From CAVPRW01 sp046727435 [NCBI: bacterium] (GTDB taxonomy: Bacteria > Tectomicrobia > Entotheonellia > J063), in the NCBI GenBank assembly GCA_046727435.1, contig JBKPCR010000518.1, positions 1 to 11,319 on the forward strand: DNA of 11,319 nucleotides, written 5' to 3'. The notes under the pieces were generated by a model that saw nothing but the letters and a program-made list of their open reading frames with translations, searched no databases and was not told where the DNA came from. Each line of letters starts with the position of its first letter. Positions within the stretch are counted from its first letter, which is position 1. This document shows, in pieces, positions 1-5,956 of this stretch. The translations under genes were made by a program, and so were the position numbers.

Positions 1-531
1 CTCACGCTGGTGGCGGCCTCGGTGATTCTCAGCCTCATCTCGGTGTGGAGCATCGGCAGCCGTCTGCTCACGCCCATCGTGGCGGAGCGCTCCGGGGGCA
101 AACCGATCATGGCCGCCGCCCTGTTAATCCAGGGCCTCACCGTGCTGGTCCTGTTTCGGGCGCACGACGTGTGGACGTTCTACCTCTTCGGCAGCCTCTT
201 CGGCCTCGGCTTTGGCGGGGAGATGTCGGCGTACCTGGTGGTGAACCGCCAGTATTTCGGTGCGGGGCCGACCAGCACCCTGTACGGCCTGGAGATGATG
301 GGTGCCATGCTGGGGCACGCCGTGGCCAGCGGGCTGGCCGGTCTGGTGCTCTCCGTCACGGGCGCCTTTATGCCGGTCCTGGCGCTGTCCATGGCCTTCA
401 GCGTGGTGGGAGTGCTGGTGATCCTGCGCCTGGAATCCTCCGCCCGGGTGCTGATCCCGCACTGGGAGGAGGCGTTGCCGCCGGAAGCCCGAGCGATGCC
501 GATGGGCTCGGTCCCTGTGGCAAAGCGCTAG
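1..531 (+). CDS. MFS transporter, C-terminal part (5' end outside window)
   Basis: This is the C-terminal half of a major facilitator superfamily permease, an inner-membrane secondary transporter of small solutes; the substrate cannot be read from the sequence. The frame is open from base 1, so the GTG at 10 is not the true start. About five hydrophobic segments are visible: VILSLISVWSIGSRL, a segment around PIMAAALLIQGLTVLVLF, one around FYLFGSLFGLGFGG, a Gly/Ala-rich helix following the STLYGLEMMG stretch, and a last one ending VVGVLVILRL. The tyrosine/phenylalanine-Gly loop (QYFGAG) and the TGAFMPVLALS stretch resemble the last two helices of monocarboxylate- and oxalate-type MFS carriers. 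A polar tail ends at TAG 529-531. The gene downstream is a 5'-truncated sulfatase in the same frame, so the 3' end of this gene may also have been changed by the rearrangement. The family call is sure, the subfamily only likely. Confidence 0.85.
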   Translation, partial: LTLVAASVILSLISVWSIGSRLLTPIVAERSGGKPIMAAALLIQGLTVLVLFRAHDVWTFYLFGSLFGLGFGGEMSAYLVVNRQYFGAGPTSTLYGLEMMGAMLGHAVASGLAGLVLSVTGAFMPVLALSMAFSVVGVLVILRLESSARVLIPHWEEALPPEARAMPMGSVPVAKR

Positions 532-603
532 CGCGAGCCGTGGCGCAATCCCGCCCTAATCCTCGACCCGGCACGCAACGCCTGGGCCTCGAAGGCCGAG
601 ACG

Positions 604-1488
604 ATGGCGATCGTCGAGGGCAGCCCCGGGGAAGAAGCAAAGCCCGTCTTCCCGATCGACAATGACTCCATTCGCCGCGTCGATGAGCAGCTCACCAACC
701 ACGCTGTGCGCTTCATCGAAGGCACCAAGGGCGGCCAGCAACCGTTCTTCCTCTACTTCGCCACCCGCGGCGCCCATAACGACAACTATCCCCATCCCGA
801 CTTTGCTGGCAAGTCGCTCGCGAAGTACCCGTACAAAGACGTGATGGTGGAGCTGGATTACCGGATCGGTCAGATCCACGCCGCGCTCGAGCGCGCCGGC
901 CAGTTGGAGAACACGCTGATCTTCATCACCAGCGACAACGGCCCCTTTGCCGAGGTGTTTCCGGACACGGGCTACACGCCGTTCCGCGGCGCTAAGGGCA
1001 GCAGTTACGAGGGCGGCGTGCGTGTCCCGGGCATCGCGTATTGGAAGGGAACGATCAAGCCGGGACGGGTGTCCACCGGGTTCTTCGACCTGACGGGCCT
1101 CTACGCCACCTCGCTGGCCCTGGCCGGGGCAACCGACCGGATCCCGAGTGACCGCTTCATCGACAGCATCGACCAGTCGTCGTTTCTCCTGACCGATGAC
1201 GGCGCGTCGCGTCGCCGCGCCGTCTATTATTGGGCGGGCAACGCGTTCATGGGTGTGCGCATCGCGGAGTACAAGTTCTTGGTCAAGGATCAGGTCTATC
1301 AGCACGACGACACCTGGCCGAGCCTGAGCCCGTTCCAGGGCACCATACAGAACTCCCTGTATGGCGGAAAGCTGTTCAATCTCCTGGTGGACACGAAGGA
1401 GGAACACGCGATGCTCCCGCTCAAGCAGCCGCAAGCCCCGGTGCTGAAGGCGGCCGCGGATAAGCATCTCGCGACGTTCAAGGCATAG
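604..1488 (+). CDS. Sulfatase, N-terminally truncated (probable pseudogene)
   Basis: This is the C-terminal two thirds of an arylsulfatase-type (alkaline phosphatase superfamily) hydrolase, which cleaves sulfate esters. Counting from the ATG at 604, visible family motifs are PFFLYFATRGAH (residues 47-58, with the histidine of the active-site region), FITSDNGP (107-114, with the Asp-Asn metal ligands) and FRGAKGSSYEGGVRVP (127-142, with the conserved lysine and the EGGxRVP strand). The N-terminal domain that carries the formylglycine cysteine (CxPSR or CxAGR) and the first metal ligands is absent, and no other frame upstream supplies it. Sulfatase-like sequence seems to extend in frame upstream of 604 to about 556, close to the transporter stop at 531. 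The enzyme should therefore be inactive. No signal peptide or good ribosome binding site precedes 604. The family is sure. That this is a relic of a deletion is inferred from the missing catalytic half. Confidence 0.8.
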   Translation: MAIVEGSPGEEAKPVFPIDNDSIRRVDEQLTNHAVRFIEGTKGGQQPFFLYFATRGAHNDNYPHPDFAGKSLAKYPYKDVMVELDYRIGQIHAALERAGQLENTLIFITSDNGPFAEVFPDTGYTPFRGAKGSSYEGGVRVPGIAYWKGTIKPGRVSTGFFDLTGLYATSLALAGATDRIPSDRFIDSIDQSSFLLTDDGASRRRAVYYWAGNAFMGVRIAEYKFLVKDQVYQHDDTWPSLSPFQGTIQNSLYGGKLFNLLVDTKEEHAMLPLKQPQAPVLKAAADKHLATFKA

Positions 1489-1820
1489 GTGCCGCTGGTG
1501 CCCATGCAATAAGACCGATCCTGATGGAAACGACGTCAAGATTTTCGCAAGCAGGAGGCAATGTCCATGAACCCCAAAGGTCCCCGATGCGGAGTAGCTC
1601 TCGTACGGCAAGGACGGGGAATCCAACCGGCTGCCGGCGAGTGGATTGACAACGGACTACCGCGGACGCGGTGTGCGCGCAATGACGAGGTTCGGCCATG
1701 GGTGACATGACCCGCGCTGGAAAGCGTCCCCTTCATGATTGCCTCCGACAAGTGGAGCGCGGTGCACGTGCGACTGCACGGCCGCTGCATTCCGGGCGGC
1801 AAGCAGGGTGGCAGGGCAGC
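1489..1820. other. Gap without a recognised gene
   Basis: The stretch between the sulfatase remnant and the phosphatase relic shows no recognisable domain on either strand. Its one suggestive element is an AGGAGG followed by an ATG at 1561, listed separately. I see no terminator with a T-run after the sulfatase and no convincing promoter. Confidence 0.6.
1561..1710 (+). CDS. Possible 49-aa ORF behind a strong Shine-Dalgarno
   Basis: An ATG at 1561 lies a few bases after AGGAGG (1553-1558) and opens a 49-codon frame ending at TGA 1708-1710. A second in-frame ATG follows two codons later. The predicted peptide is Arg/Gly/Pro-rich, has no hydrophobic segment, and matches no family that I recognise. 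It sits in a stretch full of gene remnants, so it may be the preserved ribosome binding site and first codons of a deleted gene followed by unrelated sequence. The spacing of only 2 bases from AGGAGG to the first ATG is short; the second ATG at 1567 has a better spacing of 8 bases. Real translation is possible but unsupported. Confidence 0.15.
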   Translation: MSMNPKGPRCGVALVRQGRGIQPAAGEWIDNGLPRTRCARNDEVRPWVT

Positions 1821-2285
1821 ATGCGTCATCTGACCTTCAGGACGATATGCGCGAGCGTATTCGTGATCGCGCTCCCTTGCTCGGCTGTGGCCCAGTCATC
1901 CCCTGGCCAAAGCCTCGGCACCGAGTCGGTGCCGAATCTGCGTGATGTCGGCGGCAATGTGGCACGCGACGGCGCAACAGTGCGCCTGAAGGTCTTGTAT
2001 CGCGCCGATCAGCTCAATCCGATCGGCCCCGAAGACTCGAGCAGGATGGCGCAGCTGCGATTGAAGACCTCCTTCAACCTGCGCAGGGCCGAGGGACGGA
2101 ACGCTCGCCCTGACCAGCTGCCGCCCGCCGTAAGCCATGTCTGACTGAACGTGTTGGCCGACGCCGACCAGTCAGGGCCGGCGCAACTCGAACAGTTGAT
2201 GCGCAACCCCAAGGAGGCGAGCATTCAACTCGGCGGCGGCCAGGCGGAGGCGATGTTTGCACAGGCCTACCACACCAACTTCTAG
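1821..2285 (+). pseudogene. Secreted tyrosine-phosphatase-like protein, broken (nonsense codon and 3' truncation)
   Basis: The ATG at 1821 begins a Sec signal peptide (hydrophobic core around residues 9-20, likely cleavage after AVA near residue 24). It is followed by the N-terminal signature of the tyrosine/serine phosphatase family Y_phosphatase3: VPNLRDVGG (37-45) and then LYRADQLNPI. The frame meets TGA at 2142-2144. Beyond it the same frame stays open for 46 more codons that still read like the family (LNVLADADQSGPAQLEQLM, then a Gly-rich stretch and AEAMFAQAY) before TAG 2283-2285. The TGA probably replaced a TGG tryptophan codon. The catalytic P-loop (HCxAGKDRTG-type), which family members carry further downstream, is missing. 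Sequence after 2285 belongs to the transposase region. It is thus broken twice and cannot be an active phosphatase. An ancestral periplasmic location is likely from the signal peptide. Confidence 0.72.
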
Positions 2286-2296
2286 ACGACGGCGCT

Positions 2297-2503
2297 GTGC
2301 TCGCGGGCGCGCGGCGCGCTGTTGACCACCGGGAGGTCCGTCGGGTGCTCGAGTGGCATCACCTCTCGCCCGAAGTCTTGAAGAACCGTCGCCAGCAGGC
2401 CCAGCAAGTGTCTCTCCCACCCCTCCCACTGGACCAGCAGCTGGCGCTCCCGTTGGAGCACACCATCCGATCGCAACGCCTGGCCCACGCCCTGGGCCTG
2501 AGC
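2297..2503 (+). other. Probable N-terminal part of the transposase in a different frame
   Basis: This frame begins at GTG 2297 and stays open to 2620. It encodes a plausible helical N-terminal segment containing VRRVLEWHHLSPEVLKNRR, then LPLDQQLALPLEHTIRSQRL and AHALGL. Over the same bases the main transposase frame gives a Pro/Ala/Gly-rich run unlike protein, with many A or T third positions, while this frame keeps mostly G or C there. Moving from this frame to the main one near 2500-2510 joins AHALGL to EHLLLRFRTYREYP smoothly. This suggests a one-base-class indel (equivalent to a -1 shift) or, less likely, programmed frameshifting; no classical slippery heptamer is visible. The antisense frame in codon register also looks protein-like, so codon bias alone does not settle the strand. 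Confidence 0.4.
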
Positions 2504-3846
2504 ATCTGCTCCTCCGGTTCCGCACCTATCGGGAGTATCCGACCGAGGAGCAGGCCCGCTGGCGGATCATCGAGCTGTCGCAGGTCGGCTTCCGCCCCTG
2601 CTGTGCGGCCGCGCTCTTAGATATCCAGCCGCTCGTTGTCTACCATTGGAAGCGACGATTCGACGCCTCGGGTTTGTTAGGCTTGGCGACCCACACGCGG
2701 GCCAGCACGCCGATCACCACTCGAGTCCCAGTGCAGGCGATGATGGAGGTCTTCCAACTCCTGGATAACAATCCCCTCTTAGGCCATTACCGCGTGAAGA
2801 TGGCCCTAGATTCCCTGGGCTATCGGTATGGTCACGTGACCATCTGGCAGATGGTCACGCTCTATAAACAGGCGCATCTGCCCACCCCGCGAGGGAAGCG
2901 CACACCGAACCCGGACGAACGGCCTCAACAGGCTACAGCCCCGCATCAGGTCTGGTTTGCTGACATCCGATATCTGGTCAAAATCGACGGGCGCTGGCTC
3001 TACAGCGTGCTCATCTTTGAGGGCCACAGCCGCGCCATCGTCGGGGCGGGGTGCTTTGATAGACAGAATTTCGCCCAGCTGGTCCAGGTCTTCCGCCAGG
3101 CGATTGCCCAATGGGGGGCGCCCGAGACGGTCGTCAGTGACCATGGGGCGGTGTTTGTCGCGCTGCAGCCCTGTCTCACGCAGCTGGCGATCCAGTGGGC
3201 ACCGATCACCAAGAGACATCCGTGGCAGAATCTCGCTGAGGGTGGCTTCTCGATCCAGCGTCGGATGCTGGTCGCATACGTGGCGCGATGTACTGATCGA
3301 GAGAGGGTGTATCGGCAACATGCCCAGTTCGTGCAGGACTATCAGTTCTGGGGCTATTGGGCCCACAAACGTCAGGACGCCCAAGGGCGAGTCTACTACG
3401 TGTCTCCGGAAGTCATCCTGGCCAATGCCAGGGGGCGCCTCATCGAAGCAGGCCGTCACAGGCGCGTCTTCCGACTTCGCCGACTCAGGCGCCAGGTACG
3501 CCAGCATGGTCAGATTCGACTGCACAACTTCGGCCGCTATATGGATCAGTTCGTCTGGGGGCAGACCGTCGCGGTCCTGATCTATGATGAGGCGTTGCAG
3601 ATCGAACAGGCCGACCAACTGCTGGTGTCCTATCCCTGTGTCTACGACACGACGCGGCGTCGGATCACTGCGGTGGCCGAGCACGGGAGGCAGAAATACC
3701 ACTCGTTCCAAATCATCCAGCTGATGCTAGGGGCCCTCGAGACCATGCATACTGTGTGGCGGATGCCACCCTACCGATGGCCCCACCGTCCGCGACAAGT
3801 GCTCCGCGCGCGTCAACTGACTCTCTTCAATGGTTTTGCACAATGA
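2353..3846 (+). CDS. DDE transposase/integrase, IS481-like
   Basis: This protein would cut and join DNA for its own element. Residues about 66-110 form a helix-turn-helix with the WRIIELSQVGF stretch followed by LVVYHWKRRF. The integrase core follows with the catalytic triad: D204 in VWFADIRYL, D263 in VVSDHGAVF, and E296 in HPWQNLAEGGF (the usual PWQNxxE spacing). A C-terminal segment of about 130 residues (IRLHNFGRYMDQFVWGQ and following) resembles the beta-barrel found after the core in IS481, IS21 and Mu-type transposases. The stop is TGA 3844-3846. The GTG at 2353 is a formal start only: it lacks a ribosome binding site, and the first 50 residues are low-complexity Pro/Ala/Gly, probably an out-of-frame reading of the real N-terminus (see 2297-2503). 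If so, this copy needs frameshifting to be active, although all core residues are intact. Confidence 0.85.
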   Translation: MASPLARSLEEPSPAGPASVSPTPPTGPAAGAPVGAHHPIATPGPRPGPEHLLLRFRTYREYPTEEQARWRIIELSQVGFRPCCAAALLDIQPLVVYHWKRRFDASGLLGLATHTRASTPITTRVPVQAMMEVFQLLDNNPLLGHYRVKMALDSLGYRYGHVTIWQMVTLYKQAHLPTPRGKRTPNPDERPQQATAPHQVWFADIRYLVKIDGRWLYSVLIFEGHSRAIVGAGCFDRQNFAQLVQVFRQAIAQWGAPETVVSDHGAVFVALQPCLTQLAIQWAPITKRHPWQNLAEGGFSIQRRMLVAYVARCTDRERVYRQHAQFVQDYQFWGYWAHKRQDAQGRVYYVSPEVILANARGRLIEAGRHRRVFRLRRLRRQVRQHGQIRLHNFGRYMDQFVWGQTVAVLIYDEALQIEQADQLLVSYPCVYDTTRRRITAVAEHGRQKYHSFQIIQLMLGALETMHTVWRMPPYRWPHRPRQVLRARQLTLFNGFAQ

Positions 3847-4077
3847 CGTGTCCAAATCCGTATAGACGAGCCGCGGACACTCCAACTCCCGAGACCGAAA
3901 GACGGGAGCAACAGGAATTCCAGAGCAGACCTACACACCGGAGGAGTTCTCCCTACGCCACCCAGAGGTCCACCTTGAACGTGAGGCGAGCGGCTTGAGC
4001 TGGGTGCGAGGTGAGTCGCCCGCCCGGTTCTGATGGGAGCGTGACACAGCGACATATCGCGCCGACCCGACCACATA
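3847..4077. other. Gap between convergent genes
   Basis: The transposase and the beta-helix gene converge on this stretch. I see no coding frame with family resemblance and no hairpin with a T-run that would serve as a terminator. A short inverted pair, gtgtcc (3848-3853) and ggacac (3875-3880), flanks a 21-base spacer and is too weak to call. Confidence 0.5.
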
Positions 4078-5472
4078 CTAGGGGATGACGGTGAGGCCAG
4101 TGGGTGCAGCGGGAGGGATGGTGTCTCCTCCACCCGTGGGGGTAAATTCATCGGCGCCAATATCAGCGCCAGCCCCCAATGGCCGCGAGTTGCCGTCGAT
4201 GTCAGTGGTTACGACAGAAAGGGCTGGAGCTTTGTCAATGGCTTGCGTGGCAGTTGACAAAAGGTGCAGATCTGCAGCATTGGGGTTCACGAACATGCTG
4301 GGGGTGGCGGCCCCGTTATTGCCGCTCTGGACCGCACTGGCCCCATCGCGTGAGAGGTTAATGGGGGCGTCGGTGAGGTTGTTGCGTGCTTCGCCACCCG
4401 TGGTGGAGGCAAAGCGGAATTCAATTGATTCACGGAGATTGCCATTGGTAAGGATGGTGTTGTGGTAGACCTTCGTGTTAGGCGAATCGTTCACAATGAT
4501 GGTGCCGTCAGATCCGGCTTTGCGGCTGGCACTGTACAGGCCCGGAGCCATGTAGACAAAGTTATTGCGGATCGTTCCTCCCTGATTATCGGTGCCCGTA
4601 GTATTCTGCAGCCCGTAGGCCACGGCACGGTCCACATTGATAAAGACATTGCCTTCGGTGAGGACATTGCTGGAGTGGTTCCAGATGAGCACCGCTGGGT
4701 TCCACAGGTAGACCGCCGTGTCCGGGGTATGGAAGTTCTTGAACAGATTGTTGCGGATGCTCCAGTTGTCCACGGCATGGGCGCTGATGCCGTTAGTATA
4801 GCCAGCGCCTGCCCCATGGTCGGTGGCGGGCGGCCCGGCCGTGTACTCCATCCAGGAGTATTCTAGGATGCCGTTATCCACGCCAATGCCGTTGGGACCG
4901 TCCGTGGGGTTGGACTTCACGAACTGGGAGCCGGCGTTGAGCAGCTTCACACTGTAGACATGGGGAGCCTGAGCGCCGCTATTAAAGACTATAGCGTTGT
5001 CATATGTGTCCCGAATGGTGAGGTGGGCAATGGTCGTGTTCAGTGCATTAGACCAGATACCAACCAAGACATTCCCATGGTTGGGGTTGTCCATGCCCTT
5101 GCCGACCAGCACAACACCGTCGCAGCCAGACGTTCCCCGAATGGTGACATTGTGCTTTCCATTCAGATACAGCGAATTGGTCAGGTTGTAGATGCCGTTG
5201 GCAATCAGCACGGTATCTCCGTTCTGGGCATTGGCCACGGCGCTCTGCAGCGCTGACTCCGTCGAGACATTCACCATGCGTGTGCCGGTCACGGGGAGCG
5301 CTGGAGCGGCGCTACACGGATTACCGGCGGGCTGGGCCTGGGCCAGCCCAATGATGCAGAGGATTGTGAAAGTGCCCACCAGGACCGTCCCCCAGGCCTG
5401 GGTGAGGGCGCTGTGGGGCTGGCCTGAGATCGTACGTTTGACTTCTGCGATCGGTGCGGATACTCGCGCCAT
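4078..5472 (-). CDS. Secreted right-handed parallel beta-helix protein
   Basis: This 464-residue protein has a hydrophobic signal segment at about 29-43 with probable cleavage after AQA near 46. A ladder of short beta-strand repeats fills residues about 65-390, rich in Asn, Gly, Val and Ile (DTVLIANGIYNL, NVTIRGTSG, TTIAHLTIRD, WSIRNNLFKNF, NVLTEGNVFINVDRA, KVYHNTILTNGN). This is the parallel beta-helix fold of pectate-lyase-like and other polysaccharide-active proteins. Residues about 398-443 (IDGNSRPLGAGADIGADEF) match the choice-of-anchor Q motif that closes many such proteins. The tail DTIPPAAPTGLTVIP resembles the start of an Fn3 linker but stops at once. I chose the ATG at 5472 because GGAGG lies just before it; an ATG at 5505 would add 11 residues and lacks such a site. 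No catalytic residue set is recognisable, so lyase, binding or surface role remains open. Confidence 0.85.
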   Translation of the reverse strand: MARVSAPIAEVKRTISGQPHSALTQAWGTVLVGTFTILCIIGLAQAQPAGNPCSAAPALPVTGTRMVNVSTESALQSAVANAQNGDTVLIANGIYNLTNSLYLNGKHNVTIRGTSGCDGVVLVGKGMDNPNHGNVLVGIWSNALNTTIAHLTIRDTYDNAIVFNSGAQAPHVYSVKLLNAGSQFVKSNPTDGPNGIGVDNGILEYSWMEYTAGPPATDHGAGAGYTNGISAHAVDNWSIRNNLFKNFHTPDTAVYLWNPAVLIWNHSSNVLTEGNVFINVDRAVAYGLQNTTGTDNQGGTIRNNFVYMAPGLYSASRKAGSDGTIIVNDSPNTKVYHNTILTNGNLRESIEFRFASTTGGEARNNLTDAPINLSRDGASAVQSGNNGAATPSMFVNPNAADLHLLSTATQAIDKAPALSVVTTDIDGNSRPLGAGADIGADEFTPTGGGDTIPPAAPTGLTVIP

Positions 5473-5476
5473 GATG

Positions 5477-5481
5477 CCTCC
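5477..5481 (-). promoter_or_regulatory. Ribosome binding site of the beta-helix gene
   Basis: GGAGG reads on the minus strand four bases before the ATG at 5472. It decides that start over the upstream ATG at 5505, which has no purine-rich site. Confidence 0.6.
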
Positions 5482-5488
5482 GTTGCGC

Positions 5489-5508
5489 CGTGTGCCGGTG
5501 GGCACGCG
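5489..5508 (-). promoter_or_regulatory. Hairpin in the leader of the beta-helix gene
   Basis: The core gtgcc-ggtg-ggcac (5492-5505) forms a five-pair stem with a four-base loop. Two outer G-C pairs lie beyond a mismatch on the RNA strand. It sits 7 bases upstream of the Shine-Dalgarno in the predicted transcript. It could influence translation or be incidental. Confidence 0.3.
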
Positions 5509-5547
5509 CGCTTAAGATCCACCGTCTGTCACACCTGAGAGATACCC

Positions 5548-5553
5548 ATTATA
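5548..5553 (-). promoter_or_regulatory. Consensus -10 box upstream of the beta-helix gene
   Basis: TATAAT reads on the minus strand at 5553-5548, a perfect sigma-70 type -10 hexamer in otherwise GC-rich sequence. It would give a leader of roughly 70 bases before the ATG at 5472. No good -35 hexamer lies 16-18 bases upstream, and no extended -10 TGn is present, so an activator may be needed or the match may be chance. Confidence 0.35.
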
Positions 5554-5642
5554 CGCTCGTCGTGCCGCTCACGCGCATGTCCCCCCATGCGTCGGCTGGG
5601 GCGCCTAGGACTTCTCTGGCTTCCCTGTCATCCTATTAAAAG

Positions 5643-5948
5643 TTACTTGCGGGGCGTGGTCATATCCGCCTCGATCGCACTGGCCGACAACGCCCGTTGG
5701 TACATGCTGACCTCATCAATCCGGCCCTAAGAAGACTTGCCCCACACACTACTACCCCCGATCCGGAGCGGCTCCGATGATGTCGTGATCAGGCCCGTCC
5801 CCGGTGCGCTCTGGACCCGGCTGCCATTGACATACAGCTGGAGAGCGGTCCCAAGCGCGATGTAGCTTGCCGCATCTGTGGGAACGTCGTGTTCTTCCTC
5901 GCCAACGGGTACCCCCAGCGCCGTGTCGAGATGTGCAAGGCTATGGTC
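5643..5948 (-). pseudogene. Relic of a LamG-like (concanavalin A-like) domain
   Basis: On the minus strand, the frame starting just inside the TAG at 5951 reads through a Laminin_G_3-type C-terminal half: ALQLYVNGSRVQSAPGTGL, then EPLRIGGSSVWGKSS, a TAG stop at 5729-5727, then in the same frame GRIDEVSMYQRALSASAIEADM up to TAA 5645-5643. LYVNG, the PLRIGG strand and the GRIDEVxxYxRALSAxEI ending are hallmarks of this sugar-binding domain. The reading lacks a start codon with a ribosome binding site, its N-terminal half is not found, and it has one internal stop. It lies between two secreted beta-rich proteins on the same strand but in a frame different from the Fn3 protein, whose stop is only a few bases away. 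It is a decayed remnant of a longer gene or of a lost C-terminal domain. Confidence 0.7.
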
Positions 5949-5956
5949 CTAAGGGG

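Larger units (their letters stand above)
2297..3846 (+). mobile_element. Insertion-sequence-like element with DDE transposase, ends undefined
   Basis: A single transposase of the IS481-like rve/DDE type makes up this stretch, flanked by a truncated phosphatase relic on the left and a 230-bp gene-free stretch on the right. I could not find terminal inverted repeats in the flanks, so the limits given are those of the coding region only. The phosphatase homology stops right where the element region begins, which fits an insertion or a deletion starting from the element. The missing 3' half of the phosphatase is not found on the right side, so a simple insertion into that gene is not supported. 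Confidence 0.5.

Noticed and set aside
556-1626. A 356-codon minus-strand ORF across the sulfatase remnant
   Set aside because: It is the antisense shadow of the sulfatase frame, which carries clear family motifs; the minus reading has none.
2142-2144. TGA recoded as Trp or selenocysteine in the phosphatase
   Set aside because: The transposase ends in TGA and the intact genes use TGG for Trp. The phosphatase also lacks its catalytic half, so ordinary decay explains the stop.
2806-3711. A 301-codon minus-strand ORF inside the transposase
   Set aside because: The plus frame has the complete DDE triad and helix-turn-helix; the antisense frame is a by-product of its codon bias.
2283-3869. A 7-base direct repeat, tagacga, at 2283-2289 and 3863-3869 flanking the transposase, as a target-site duplication
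   Set aside because: A 7-base match between two flanks of this size is expected by chance, the implied ends are not inverted repeats of each other, and the phosphatase does not resume after the right copy.
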